NCBI GenBank assembly: GCA_963756115.1
Contig: CAVWMN010000003.1
Span: forward strand, 186,001 to 250,000
Direction of reading: 5' to 3'
Source of the DNA: JTS-RE37 sp963756115
GTDB lineage: Bacteria; Bacteroidota; Bacteroidia; Flavobacteriales; Flavobacteriaceae
Length of the DNA stretch: 64,000 bases
Shown here: in pieces, positions 8,835 through 18,661 of the stretch
Position numbering within the stretch: position 1 is the first letter of the stretch
How the letters are laid out: every line of letters begins with the position of its first letter
Notes under the pieces: generated by a model
What the model was told of the DNA's origin: nothing
Databases searched by the model: none
Seen by the model: the letters and a program-made list of their open reading frames with translations, nothing else
Program-made: the position numbers and the translations under genes

Positions 8835-9926
8835 TTAATCCCGGTTTAAAAAATCGGCCAGCAACCTGTGAAAATGATGGACCCCTTTTTCCCGGTCGGG
8901 GGAAAAACGGCCCGACTTATAAAAGTGGGATCGAACCCCTTTCTGTACCCCTTCCACAACCGCCTCATCCTCCATTTCTACCTTATCGAGGAGGTGGCCT
9001 GCGCCCAGGCCGAGCAAACCTGGCTGGTATACATAACTTAAGAAAGTTACTTTGGTACGGTTGAGGCCCAGCGGCTGGACCAGGTTCACGGACAGACCCC
9101 AGGGATAAAAATTGAACATCATGTTCGGGAATACCCAGTAGTAATAAGCCGCCACTTTTTTACCGTAATCCACATGCCCTGGCGGCAGGTCAAATACCTC
9201 CCCGGTGCCATCCGCATACCCGATCTGAAGGTTGCAATGCGCATATAATATCGTATCATATTTACCGTAATCCAAAACCGCGTTCAGGTCTTCATGGACA
9301 AAAGGGATGTGGAAGCCTTCCAGGTAATTATCGCAGTACAGGGCCCAGTGGGCATTGATAAAATAGTCCTTGGACCTTGTTCCGTCGAAATGGAACCGAT
9401 GCAGTGGAAGGAATCCGATCCGTTCAGACATAGCGTCAGTTACCTCCCGGAAATCATAGAGCGGGTTGAGTCCCGCAAAAACGAATGGTCCCATTTGCCT
9501 GACCGGAAAACGATGGAGGTCATCACAGGGCGATGGAAATTCCCGGGCATTTTTAAACTCGGGCATGTATTCAAAACGCCCGTCCAGGGTGAACCGCCGG
9601 CCATGGTAACCGCAAACCAGTTTTTTATGTTTCCCGTCCCCCTGCACCACCAGGTTTCCCCGGTGTGTACAAACATTGCTGAGGCAATGGAGCACCTCAT
9701 CGGAATCCCGGCTCAGGAACATGGGCTCTGTTAAAAATCCTTCCAGCAAAACGAAAGGATGCACCTGCTGACGGGTTCCTGCCAGGTCCTCAGGGCCAAC
9801 CCACTGCCAGGAACGGTAAAAGACTTTTTGTTTTATGGCCTCAAATATAACCGAACTGCGATAAAAGGCAGCAGGCAGGGTTTTTGCCCTGGTAATATCG
9901 GGATCAATATCGAATTTCTGATTCAA
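8835..9926 (-). CDS. Rieske-type ring-hydroxylating oxygenase, alpha subunit-like
   Basis: Non-haem iron oxygenase of 363 residues. The Rieske [2Fe-2S] ligands are visible as CTHRG (C-x-H) and CGYHGRRF (C-x2-H). The mononuclear iron site has the two histidines in EGFHIPFVHED. Despite the family name, many such enzymes oxidise quaternary amines or other small molecules, so the substrate is open. The start is a TTG at 9926: the upstream reading frame stays open to a stop near 9976 but has no ATG, and the next internal ATG would delete part of the Rieske domain. No reductase or ferredoxin gene lies next to it. Confidence 0.85.
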   Translation of the reverse strand: MNQKFDIDPDITRAKTLPAAFYRSSVIFEAIKQKVFYRSWQWVGPEDLAGTRQQVHPFVLLEGFLTEPMFLSRDSDEVLHCLSNVCTHRGNLVVQGDGKHKKLVCGYHGRRFTLDGRFEYMPEFKNAREFPSPCDDLHRFPVRQMGPFVFAGLNPLYDFREVTDAMSERIGFLPLHRFHFDGTRSKDYFINAHWALYCDNYLEGFHIPFVHEDLNAVLDYGKYDTILYAHCNLQIGYADGTGEVFDLPPGHVDYGKKVAAYYYWVFPNMMFNFYPWGLSVNLVQPLGLNRTKVTFLSYVYQPGLLGLGAGHLLDKVEMEDEAVVEGVQKGVRSHFYKSGRFSPDREKGVHHFHRLLADFLNRD

Positions 9927-9983
9927 CGGAAAGTTAGTTTGAAAATTAAAAGTATGTAATTCTTTTGATACTTTTGGTTACAG

Positions 9984-11303
9984 ATGAAGCAAAGCAGCAC
10001 GTCGGGCAACCTGGGTTTATGGATGACCACTTCCCTGGTGATCGGCAATATGGTTGGGGCGGGGATCTTTTTAATGCCGTCGGCCCTGGCCGCTTATGGC
10101 GGCATCAGCATCATTGGATGGATCGTTTCGGCTTGCGGGGCATTTTTGCTGGCCAGGGTATTCAGCAAACTCAGCGTTCTGGTTTCGGGTGCAAATGGCG
10201 GGCCATATGCGTTTGCCAAGGCAGGATTCGGTGATTTTATCGGGTTCCTGGTGGCCTGGGGCTATTGGATATCCATATGGGTGAGCAATGCAGCTATTGT
10301 TGTTGCTTTTGTAAGCGCCATGAGTGTTTTTTTCCCGCAGCTGGCCAGTAATTCCCTTTTGGCAGTGGTTACCGGCATGGGTGCTGTCTGGGGTCTTACC
10401 TGGATCAATTCGCTGGGGATACGCGAATCCGGGAAACTGCAGCTGGTTACCACCCTGTTGAAATTGATCCCGTTACTGGTGGTGATCCTGGGTGGTTTTT
10501 TCTTTTTTAAGCTGGAGAATTTTTCTCCTTTTAATGTAAGCAACGAAACTTCCCTGGGGGCTATAGCCATTACGGCTACCATGACCCTTTATGCTTTCCT
10601 GGGTGTGGAGAGTGCCACGATCCCGGCAAAAAATATCGAAAATCCTGAAAAAAATATCCCACGGGCCACCCTGATGGGGACCCTGATCACCACCCTCTTC
10701 TATATCCTGGGGACCACGGTGGTAATGGGTATGATCCCGGCTGCTGTTTTAGCCGGCTCTCCCTCCCCTTATGCGGATGCCATGGACATAATCAGCGGGG
10801 AATGGGGTCGCGACCTGGTGGCGGCGGGAGCAGCGATTGCCGCCTTCGGTGCGCTGAACGGCTGGATCCTGGTCCAGGGGCAGGTAGCCGGTGCCACGGC
10901 GAAAGACCGGTTATTCCCTGCCGTATTCCGCAGGCTAAACCGTAACGGTGTTCCCGTCTATGGCATCGTCATAGGCAGTTTCCTTACTTCAGCGGTAATG
11001 CTTATGGGGTATACGGACGGTTTGGTGGAACAGTTCCGGTTCATCATCCTGCTGGCCACGCTGTGCTGTCTTGTCCCCTACCTGTTTTCCATGGCAGCCT
11101 ATGTCCTCCTGGTCATTCAAAGAAATACCAATACCAGGTTGCCTGTTGTTCAACTTGCCATGGGTTTAGTCGCCTTTGCTTTTACGATCTGGGCGGTGTA
11201 TGGCGCAGGCGAGAAAGCCGTATACTGGGGGTTTTTATTGTTACTTGCCGGGATCCCGCTATACATTTATATGAAGTGGCGTCAAAAATCACCGAAGCAG
11301 TAA
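9984..11303 (+). CDS. APC-family amino acid permease/antiporter
   Basis: Inner-membrane transporter of 439 residues with about twelve hydrophobic segments. The N-terminal GNMVGAGIF pattern in the first helix is the classic APC substrate-binding break, as in AdiC and YjeH. The next gene, 6 bp downstream, encodes a dimethylargininase/arginine-deiminase-like hydrolase, so the permease probably moves arginine, a methylated arginine or its product. A TACTTTTG box at 9969-9976 resembles the flavobacterial -7 element but would place transcription start almost at the ATG, so its role is doubtful. Confidence 0.86.
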   Translation: MKQSSTSGNLGLWMTTSLVIGNMVGAGIFLMPSALAAYGGISIIGWIVSACGAFLLARVFSKLSVLVSGANGGPYAFAKAGFGDFIGFLVAWGYWISIWVSNAAIVVAFVSAMSVFFPQLASNSLLAVVTGMGAVWGLTWINSLGIRESGKLQLVTTLLKLIPLLVVILGGFFFFKLENFSPFNVSNETSLGAIAITATMTLYAFLGVESATIPAKNIENPEKNIPRATLMGTLITTLFYILGTTVVMGMIPAAVLAGSPSPYADAMDIISGEWGRDLVAAGAAIAAFGALNGWILVQGQVAGATAKDRLFPAVFRRLNRNGVPVYGIVIGSFLTSAVMLMGYTDGLVEQFRFIILLATLCCLVPYLFSMAAYVLLVIQRNTNTRLPVVQLAMGLVAFAFTIWAVYGAGEKAVYWGFLLLLAGIPLYIYMKWRQKSPKQ

Positions 11304-11309
11304 GCAGCT

Positions 11310-12197
11310 ATGGCCACGACCTTTCATTCCGAATTCCTGCCAATTGCAACAGTCTGTTTAAAACCGGCTGAAGCGGCTTTTTGTTCGGACGCCAAACTAA
11401 CGGCTGAATGGGAATCCCTGCGGTATCTGGCCAAACCCGACCTTGAAAAATCCCGGCATGAATACGCTGGTTTCCGGTCTTTGGTGAAACAGGAAGGCGT
11501 TCAAATCCTGGAGTTACCGGGGGACCCGCAACTAAGCATGGATTCCCTTTATTGCAGGGATGCATCGGTGGCCACCAACTCGGGCATGATCCTCGGCAAT
11601 ATGGGAAAACCAGCCAGAAAAGGGGAACCCGATTCCAGTAAGCGGCTGTTTGAAGCCCACCAGATCCCTGTCCTTGGAACGATTGAAGCCCCAGGGACGC
11701 TTGAGGGAGGCGATGTGGCCTGGCTTGATGAAAATACCCTGGCCGTAGGCCATAGCTACAGGACCAATGCCGAAGGGATCCGGCAGCTAAAGAACTTCCT
11801 GGCGCCGATGCACATCGAGATGATCGTGGTAGACCTGCCCCATCACAAAGGCCCGGCCGACGTCTTCCACCTCATGTCTGTCCTGAGTCCGGTTGATAAG
11901 GACCTTGCGGTGGTATATTCGCCACTCCTGCCAATCGGCTTCCGGAATACACTGCTGGAAAGAGGTTTCACTTTGGTAGAAGTAAGGGAGGAAGAATATG
12001 GTTCGATGGGTTGCAATGTTCTGGCTGTCGCACCCAGGAAATGCATACTGTTGAAGGGAAACCCTGCGACAGAGGCTGCCCTGATTGCCCATGGTTGTGA
12101 AGTGCTGACCTATGAAGGGCGGGAAATAAGCCTAAAAGGCGGTGGCGGTCCGACATGCCTCACCAGGCCGCTTGAAAGGTATAGGCCGGAACTATAG
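11310..12197 (+). CDS. Dimethylarginine dimethylaminohydrolase-like amidinohydrolase
   Basis: Hydrolase of the guanidine-modifying (amidinotransferase/DDAH) fold, 295 residues. The family catalytic residues can be placed: an acidic pair region in YCRDASV, EGGDV in the middle, the catalytic histidine in DVFHLMSVLS and the nucleophilic cysteine near the C-terminus in GGPTCLTRPL. It should cleave methylated arginine, or arginine, to citrulline plus an amine or ammonia. The 6-bp gap from the permease gene indicates an operon. The last 6 bp overlap the convergent trmN6-like gene. Arginine deiminase proper is longer (about 400 residues), so DDAH-like is preferred. Confidence 0.8.
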   Translation: MATTFHSEFLPIATVCLKPAEAAFCSDAKLTAEWESLRYLAKPDLEKSRHEYAGFRSLVKQEGVQILELPGDPQLSMDSLYCRDASVATNSGMILGNMGKPARKGEPDSSKRLFEAHQIPVLGTIEAPGTLEGGDVAWLDENTLAVGHSYRTNAEGIRQLKNFLAPMHIEMIVVDLPHHKGPADVFHLMSVLSPVDKDLAVVYSPLLPIGFRNTLLERGFTLVEVREEEYGSMGCNVLAVAPRKCILLKGNPATEAALIAHGCEVLTYEGREISLKGGGGPTCLTRPLERYRPEL

Positions 12198-12917
12198 CCT
12201 GAGGTAGAAATCCCTGGTGAGCTCCCGATAGGCTTCTGTATACACGTGCCTTTTATTTTCTATCGTCAGTTCATCCGTGATGGGGGTTACCTCCCCAAAT
12301 TGCAATTCGAGCAAACTCCTTTTCAGGGCAGTCGAACTGTTCCCCCGAACCCTGGTGATCCGTTTAGGGAAAAGAGCGAGGGAAGATGCCAGGACGAGGA
12401 ATTGTTCTTCCTCCTTCAAAGGTATAATCACCGAAAAAATACCTTCAGGGGCCAGTAAGCTGCTGACTCCGTCCAGCAATTCTTCAAAAGGTAAAAAAAA
12501 ATGCTGCCTGGCCACTGCCCTCGACAGGTTACCCGGATGTGCTTTCCCCGAATGAAACGGCGGATTGGAAATAATTGAATCATATTTTTCGGTAACCTCC
12601 CCTGAAAATTCCTCCAGGGAGGCGTGGTAACAAAAAAGCTGGTCTGCCCAGGGCGAGGCTTCGAAATTCTCCACACATTGCTCATAGGCTGCCGCATCCT
12701 TTTCAACCGCGTCAATAGTGACCGGCTGGCCCCACTCCCCCATGCGCTGTGCAAGCATCAGGGCAATGATCCCGGTGCCGGCACCAATATCCAGGAGGGT
12801 TTGGGGCTGGTGCTGCAGGTCTGCCCAGGCTCCCAGTAGTACCCCGTCTGTCCCAACCTTCATGGCGCAGCGGTCCTGGTGAATGGTAAATTGTTTGAAC
12901 TGAAACGGCTTGTCCAC
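12192..12917 (-). CDS. tRNA1(Val) (adenine-37-N6)-methyltransferase, TrmN6/YfiC type
   Basis: SAM-dependent methyltransferase of 241 residues that most likely methylates A37 of tRNA1(Val). The SAM-binding motif LDIGAGTGIIALMLAQR lies near residue 43, and the amino-methyltransferase motif NPPF follows in ISNPPFHSG. The N-terminal FKQFTIHQDRCAMKVGTDG block is characteristic of YfiC. The start is GTG at 12917; an in-frame stop lies just upstream, so no ATG alternative exists except well inside the protein. It overlaps the DDAH-like gene tail to tail by 6 bp. Confidence 0.87.
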   Translation of the reverse strand: MDKPFQFKQFTIHQDRCAMKVGTDGVLLGAWADLQHQPQTLLDIGAGTGIIALMLAQRMGEWGQPVTIDAVEKDAAAYEQCVENFEASPWADQLFCYHASLEEFSGEVTEKYDSIISNPPFHSGKAHPGNLSRAVARQHFFLPFEELLDGVSSLLAPEGIFSVIIPLKEEEQFLVLASSLALFPKRITRVRGNSSTALKRSLLELQFGEVTPITDELTIENKRHVYTEAYRELTRDFYLRL

Positions 12918-13042
12918 TGCTGAATTTTAAGGGGTAAGATACATAATCACAAACCGGAACACCTGTTTACTGAATCGAATATTGGCACATGTACCGGGTT
13001 GAAAATCGCTACGTGCCTGCAGCCCGGACATTGCCGGGGGTA

Positions 13043-14479
13043 TCACCAGACCGCAGTGCCGGCTGGCCTGGTCTCGGAACCCTGAACGCCGGTAAGGCTA
13101 TCGCCCAACCTGGACCGCATCGTACGGGCCAGTTCCCCGATATAGCGGACAATATCTGGATTTTCCTGCGCTACGTTATAGGCTTCCCACGGATCGGAGA
13201 CGACATCATACAATTCAATTTTTTCCATGTCAACATATCTGTATTCCCCGGGAATTCCATCCTTCCCCGGCACCTGCCCGTTCATGGTCCTGTAGTTATG
13301 GGGAAAATACATTTTCCATTTACCGTACCGCACACCGTGCAGTTCATTGACCTTATAATAAAAAAAATAAGCTTCCTGAGGCCCCTCGGATGTTGCCCCG
13401 GATAACAAGGGCCAGATGTCCTTCCCATCGATCGCATTTTCGGGAAGCGGGGAATCGGTAAGGGCGGCGATGGTGGGCAGCAGGTCAATGGCCATGACCG
13501 GGGCATCGATCATCCTGCCACCATTCAATCGCCCAGGATAGCGCATAATAAAGGGCACCCTGTGACCACCCTCCCAGGCGGTACCCTTACCTTCCCTATA
13601 GGGCAGCGCAATGCCTGCATGGTTCCCGTAGGCCAGCCAGGGACCGTTGTCTGAGGTAAAGATTACCACGGTGTCCTCTTCCAGGCCATATTCCTTTAGT
13701 GCTGCCATAATTTGGCCCACAGACCAGTCGATTTCCATGATCACATCCCCATAGAGACCCCTCTCGGACTTCCCCCTGAAAGCTTCCGAGGCAAAGAGCG
13801 GTACATGTGGCTGCGGGTGGGGGATGTACAGGAAAAAGGGTGAATCCCTGTTCCTCCGGATAAAATCCACGCTCCGTTCCGTAATCTCCCTGGTAAGGTT
13901 GGACTGGTCTGTTAAGGTGTCGATTACCTTTTCATTCTCATACAGCGGCAGGGGGCCAAAATGGAAGACCGGTCCCTGCTGGGGATGCAGGGGCCACATG
14001 TCATTGGAATACGGGATGCCAAAAAATTCATCGAACCCATGTTTGGTTGGCATAAAATCCGGGTGGTCCCCTAAGTGCCATTTCCCGAATATGCCGGACT
14101 TGTAAGCCCGGGACCGGAGCATTTCCGCGATAGTGGTCTCTGAATGGCTCAGCCCTGTCTTGCTGTGGGGCATCAGGGCATTATGGATCCCTATCCTGTT
14201 GGGATAGCAACCTGTCAGGATACCTGCCCTCGAGGCGGAGCAGACGGCCTGGGCCGCATAAAAACTGGTCAGCTGAACCCCTTCCCGGGCCAACTGGTCC
14301 AAAAACGGTGTTTTTATATCAGGGGAATAAAAAGCACCAACATCCTGGTACCCCTGGTCGTCGGTAAAAATGAGGATTATATTCGGGGGGGTGGCTGCAG
14401 GGGCAGCATTTTTCTCCGCCTGTCTCCCGCATGCAGCCAGACAAAATACAATTAAAAATATTCCAGTGATCCTACCCAT
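13043..14479 (-). CDS. Lipoprotein sulfatase, type I (formylglycine-dependent)
   Basis: Arylsulfatase-family lipoprotein of about 478 residues that hydrolyses sulfate esters, probably on sulfated polysaccharide fragments in the periplasm or at the outer membrane. The start at 14479 gives a short lipoprotein signal (MGRITGIFLIVFCLAAC). Metal ligands appear in IFTDDQG and the modification motif is CSASR near residue 80, a C-x-A-S-R variant of the formylglycine signature. HLGD and TSDNGPW are further family motifs. The enzyme needs a formylglycine-generating maturase, which is not in this window. It is divergent from the PVC-type dehydrogenase gene. Confidence 0.9.
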   Translation of the reverse strand: MGRITGIFLIVFCLAACGRQAEKNAAPAATPPNIILIFTDDQGYQDVGAFYSPDIKTPFLDQLAREGVQLTSFYAAQAVCSASRAGILTGCYPNRIGIHNALMPHSKTGLSHSETTIAEMLRSRAYKSGIFGKWHLGDHPDFMPTKHGFDEFFGIPYSNDMWPLHPQQGPVFHFGPLPLYENEKVIDTLTDQSNLTREITERSVDFIRRNRDSPFFLYIPHPQPHVPLFASEAFRGKSERGLYGDVIMEIDWSVGQIMAALKEYGLEEDTVVIFTSDNGPWLAYGNHAGIALPYREGKGTAWEGGHRVPFIMRYPGRLNGGRMIDAPVMAIDLLPTIAALTDSPLPENAIDGKDIWPLLSGATSEGPQEAYFFYYKVNELHGVRYGKWKMYFPHNYRTMNGQVPGKDGIPGEYRYVDMEKIELYDVVSDPWEAYNVAQENPDIVRYIGELARTMRSRLGDSLTGVQGSETRPAGTAVW

Positions 14480-14613
14480 TGAATGACATTTGATTTGCAT
14501 AGCTGTTCAGACTGATAAAAAAGCTTGCTATTTGCCCTGAATATAGTTAATTTTCTTGCTACTGTTTACTAACAACCCGGAATAGAAACCGGTCACACCT
14601 GATCTGAGAATCA

Positions 14614-17421
14614 ATGAGAATCCCCACAACCAACAAACAGCCTGGGACATTCGGGCTATTCCCGATAATCACACTGTTTATTTTACTGGGTTGCAACCCA
14701 AACGAAAAAGGGCCTCACCCCGTTGACAAAGTGATCGGTTCCATGTCCGACACCCTCCCGGTTATTACGCTTCCAGCGGATGCGGATCCGGGGGATGCAG
14801 ACTGGATTGGTGTTGATCTGGCACCAAAATCCCCCGTATTACCCCTCTATGCCCAAGAAGAAAAGGAACGGTTTCTGTTGCCCGTAGGCTACCAGATCGA
14901 GGCCGTGCTTACGGAACCGGAGATTGAGCAACCCGGGGCCATAGCATTCGATGGGAATGGCCGCATGTTCGTTCTGGAATTGCGCACCTATATGCTAACA
15001 GCAGATTCCGATGGAACCCTGGAGCCGGTAAGCAGGATATCCCGGTGGGAGGATGTTGACAATGACGGGGTGTATGAAAAGGGGACCGTATTTGTGGATA
15101 GCCTGATCTTCCCAAGGTTTGTACTGCCTTATGGAAAAGATTGCATCCTTACGATGGAATCGGATGCCGATAACGTATATCGGTATACAGATACCAATGC
15201 GGATGGGAAAGCGGATAAAAAGGAACTTTTTACGACCCGTTTCGGGCGGTCTGGAAACGTGGAACACCAGCAGGCCTTCCTCTACTGGGGAATGGACAAT
15301 TGGTTGTACAGTACCGTCAATGCATTCCGGGTGCGGGAAACCCCAACAGGTGTTATCCGGGAGAAGACCGGATACAACAAGGCCCAATGGGGCATAACCC
15401 ACGATGACGACGGCAAACTCTGGTTCCAGGGAGGTGCAAGTGGCTTGCCTTCCCATTTCCAATTCCCGGTCCAGTATGGCAATTTTGAAGTTGAAGGTGA
15501 ATTTGCCGAAGGTTTTGATATTCCATGGGGTGCTCCCGTCCATATCGCGGATATGCAGGGGGGCATGGACGAGGTACGCCAGCCGGATGGTTCCCTGAAC
15601 AGGGTCACGGGGGCAGCAGGCAATGATATATTCCGAGGCGACCGCCTGCCCAAAGAGCTCTATGGTCAATACTTCTATGGGGAGCCTGTGGCACGAATTG
15701 TACGCCAGGTTAACCCGGTGGTTTCCGAAGGGCTTACCACGCTCCATAATGTATACCAGGACCAAAAATCTGAATTTCTCCGCTCTACCGATCCACTGTT
15801 CCGCCCGGTGGATATGACGACTGCCCCGGACGGGACGCTTTACATTACGGATATGTACCACGGCATTATCCAGGAAGGGCAATGGGCCCAGAAAGGATCG
15901 TACCTCCGTTCAAAAATTGAGCAATACCAGTTGGATAAAGTGGTTGGCCTGGGCCGTATCTGGAGGATCACGTACTCGGGGATGGAACGGGATAAGCGCC
16001 GTCCGGGGATGCTGGAAAAGGGCCCTTCCGAACTGGTTGGATACCTGGACCACCCCAACGGCTGGTGGCGCGACAAGGCCCAGCAGCTTATTGTTTTGAG
16101 CGGAGACAAGTCCGTTACCACTAAACTCGAGTTCATGGCCCGAAAGGATAAAAATTTAATGGCGAGGTTCCATGCCCTCTGGTGCCTGGAAGGACTCGGT
16201 ACCCTTACGTATGAAATGGTGGCAGAGCTGCTGGCAGACAAAGAACCCCGGATACGGGTGCAGGCGTTAAGGGCCAGTGAAACCTTGTACAAATCAGGGG
16301 TCAAAAAGCTTGCGCCCCTTTACCAAAAACTGATCTCCGATCCAGACGACCGGGTTGTGATCCAGGCCATGCTGACCGTAAAAGTGCTGGAACTACCAGA
16401 TATGGAAACGTTCGTAGCGTCAGCACTGGCTGCAAATACTTCCAAAGGGGTACAGGTAATTGGCGGGCAGCTTATGAAACCACCCGTCCCAGGCGGTTTT
16501 TGGGCCAGGGGCGGGACGACGGTCTCCCCGGAGGAAGAAGTACGATTGGAAGAAGGAGCCGTGATCTTCAATGAGCTCTGCGTGCAATGCCATGGCAACA
16601 ATGGCCTGGGGACACCGTTGGGTAACGGCCAGTTGATGGCGCCTCCCCTGGCCGGGTCAATGCGGGTGCAGGCCCATCCGGAATATGTAGTAAAAACATT
16701 GCTGCATGGGCTGTCAGGGCCGCTGGAAGGAAAAAGCTATGCCAGTGGAATTATGGTGGGTATGGAGGAGCAGTCCGATGACTGGATTGCAGCTATTGCC
16801 TCCTATATCCGATATAACCTTTCCAATGAGGCATCACTGGTTTCTCCGGAACAGGTGGCCGATATAAGGGCGGGTAGTTCCTCACAGGAAGTACCGTATC
16901 ACTATCCCGAGCTACTGGCTTCCGTACCCCGGCAACTGGTACCGGTACCGAACTGGAAAATAACAGCCAGCCATACAGCCCCCGCCAGGATAGGGGGTAC
17001 AGCTTCCCCGGCAAGTGCCTTCAATTATGAAGGATGGACCACAGGGGAGCGGCAGAAAAAAGGGATGTGGTTCCAGGTCGCCCTGCCGGCAGCGGAGAAA
17101 CTTACAGAATTGCATTTTAATTCCCCGCCTATCCGAAAGGGATGGGGGCCGGATGCCCCTCCCCCTATTGAAACCTATCCCAGATCCTTTGATATCCAGG
17201 TTTCGGATGATGGAAAAACCTGGAATACGGTCACTGCGGTAAAAGCGGAATCTGCGGATATCGCTGTTGACTTTGAACCGGTCAGCGCACGATATCTGAG
17301 GATACTGCATTCCGGCCTGGCCGAAGGGGAGGTAACAGACGAACTCCCGTGGTCGATGCGGCAGCTGAAACTCTTCGCGATTCCGGTTACTGAAAAGAAC
17401 AGCAATGGTGCTTCCAATTAA
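14614..17421 (+). CDS. PVC-type haem-binding membrane-bound dehydrogenase, lipoprotein
   Basis: Multidomain exported lipoprotein of 935 residues. The signal ends in LLGC with the lipid cysteine at C27. Residues of roughly 85-460 form the beta-propeller-like domain of putative membrane-bound dehydrogenases. A HEAT-like alpha-helical stretch follows (about 480-610). A cytochrome c domain has CVQCH at 656-660, and its likely axial methionine is in MVGM. The C-terminal part (about 780-925) looks like a discoidin-type sugar-binding domain (FDIQVSDDG). The family is common in Planctomycetes, Verrucomicrobia and marine Bacteroidota and is thought to oxidise sugars. A TAT sugar isomerase follows 22 bp downstream. 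The precise substrate is unknown. Confidence 0.85.
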   Translation: MRIPTTNKQPGTFGLFPIITLFILLGCNPNEKGPHPVDKVIGSMSDTLPVITLPADADPGDADWIGVDLAPKSPVLPLYAQEEKERFLLPVGYQIEAVLTEPEIEQPGAIAFDGNGRMFVLELRTYMLTADSDGTLEPVSRISRWEDVDNDGVYEKGTVFVDSLIFPRFVLPYGKDCILTMESDADNVYRYTDTNADGKADKKELFTTRFGRSGNVEHQQAFLYWGMDNWLYSTVNAFRVRETPTGVIREKTGYNKAQWGITHDDDGKLWFQGGASGLPSHFQFPVQYGNFEVEGEFAEGFDIPWGAPVHIADMQGGMDEVRQPDGSLNRVTGAAGNDIFRGDRLPKELYGQYFYGEPVARIVRQVNPVVSEGLTTLHNVYQDQKSEFLRSTDPLFRPVDMTTAPDGTLYITDMYHGIIQEGQWAQKGSYLRSKIEQYQLDKVVGLGRIWRITYSGMERDKRRPGMLEKGPSELVGYLDHPNGWWRDKAQQLIVLSGDKSVTTKLEFMARKDKNLMARFHALWCLEGLGTLTYEMVAELLADKEPRIRVQALRASETLYKSGVKKLAPLYQKLISDPDDRVVIQAMLTVKVLELPDMETFVASALAANTSKGVQVIGGQLMKPPVPGGFWARGGTTVSPEEEVRLEEGAVIFNELCVQCHGNNGLGTPLGNGQLMAPPLAGSMRVQAHPEYVVKTLLHGLSGPLEGKSYASGIMVGMEEQSDDWIAAIASYIRYNLSNEASLVSPEQVADIRAGSSSQEVPYHYPELLASVPRQLVPVPNWKITASHTAPARIGGTASPASAFNYEGWTTGERQKKGMWFQVALPAAEKLTELHFNSPPIRKGWGPDAPPPIETYPRSFDIQVSDDGKTWNTVTAVKAESADIAVDFEPVSARYLRILHSGLAEGEVTDELPWSMRQLKLFAIPVTEKNSNGASN

Positions 17422-17443
17422 AATAACTTGAAACATACACACC

Positions 17444-18484
17444 ATGAAAAACACAACACACTTGAGCAGGAGAAGGTTTATTGGGTCCACTGCAACCCTG
17501 ATGGCAGGTACGGCACTGGTAAGCCATCCAATAGTAGGGGCGGTACTACCCGGAAAAGGATTGAAGTATCCCAACTCCTTCATCAAAGGGGTTCAGCTGG
17601 GGGTCATTACCTATTCCTTCAGGAGTATGCCCGACCAAAGTGCGGCGGCTACGCTTCAGTATGTCCTGGATTGCGGCATCAATGCCATTGAGCTTATGGG
17701 AGACCCTGCAGAGGCTTTTGCGGGAAAACCGGAAAGCCCCGTAGACCGGCGTACGTATTATGGCCTTCGGCGGGACAGCCGGGACGGAAAATTAACAGGG
17801 GCGCAGCAGCAGGATCTGGAGCGAATGGAGTCTCAGCTGACAGCTTATAACAAGGAAATAGCAACCTGGCGGGAAACGGTTTCCATGGATAAATTCGAAG
17901 AACTTCGGAAGCTGTACAACGATGCAGGTGTTACAATCTATGCTTTTAAACCGGCAGCCTTTGGCAAGGACAATACAGATGCTGAAATTGAATATGGCTT
18001 GCGTGCAGCAAAAACACTGGGTGCCGGGCATGTGACACTTGAACACCCCGGAGATGATGCGCAAACGAAGCGACTGGCAGCCCTGGCCGAAAAATACCAT
18101 ATGAAGATCGGGTATCATGGCCATGAACAGCAAACCCCCACCTTTTGGGATGTTGCCTTGGAACAATCGCCGAACAACGGCCTTAACCTGGACCTGGGCC
18201 ATTATGTGGCTGCCGGGAACAGCAACCCGCTGGAAATCATCCAAAGCAAACATGAGCGCATCCTCAGTATGCATATCAAAGACCGGCAGTCACCAGCACA
18301 TGGAAAGGATAACCTTATATGGGGAAGCGGGGATACCCCAATTGCGGAAGCACTTCAACTGATGCGCGATAACCGCTATACATTCCCGGCCACCATCGAA
18401 TTGGAATATGACATCCCCGAAGGATCCGATGCCGTGAAGGAAGTTAAAAGATGCCTGGCCTATTGCAAAGATGCCTTGTCCTGA
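17444..18484 (+). CDS. TAT-exported sugar phosphate isomerase/epimerase-like TIM barrel
   Basis: Xylose-isomerase-like TIM-barrel protein of 346 residues, exported by a TAT signal (SRRRFIGSTA, residues 8-17, then a hydrophobic run). Metal-site features of the family are visible in TLEHPG, IGYHGHEQ, LNLDLGHY and the C-terminal IELEYD. Export makes a phosphorylated substrate unlikely, so it probably epimerises or isomerises a free or keto sugar. The 22-bp gap from the cytochrome-bearing dehydrogenase suggests cotranscription and a shared oxidative sugar pathway. Confidence 0.85.
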   Translation: MKNTTHLSRRRFIGSTATLMAGTALVSHPIVGAVLPGKGLKYPNSFIKGVQLGVITYSFRSMPDQSAAATLQYVLDCGINAIELMGDPAEAFAGKPESPVDRRTYYGLRRDSRDGKLTGAQQQDLERMESQLTAYNKEIATWRETVSMDKFEELRKLYNDAGVTIYAFKPAAFGKDNTDAEIEYGLRAAKTLGAGHVTLEHPGDDAQTKRLAALAEKYHMKIGYHGHEQQTPTFWDVALEQSPNNGLNLDLGHYVAAGNSNPLEIIQSKHERILSMHIKDRQSPAHGKDNLIWGSGDTPIAEALQLMRDNRYTFPATIELEYDIPEGSDAVKEVKRCLAYCKDALS

Positions 18485-18661
18485 TATCCTGTTGTACATC
18501 GGAAGGTCTCTGTTTTCGGCTCTTCCGAATACAAAAGCGCTTCAAGTGACCAGGAACCCTGGCTGAGACAAAATTCAATGAGATTATGAACAGAAGCCAA
18601 AAGCAAAAGTCAGATCAAAAAGGTTCAAGGCAACTGAATGTTTAATGACAAAATGCAAGGA

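Noticed and set aside
9969..9976. TACTTTTG as the promoter of the permease gene
   Set aside because: It would start transcription at the ATG with no leader and has no -33 element at a proper distance.
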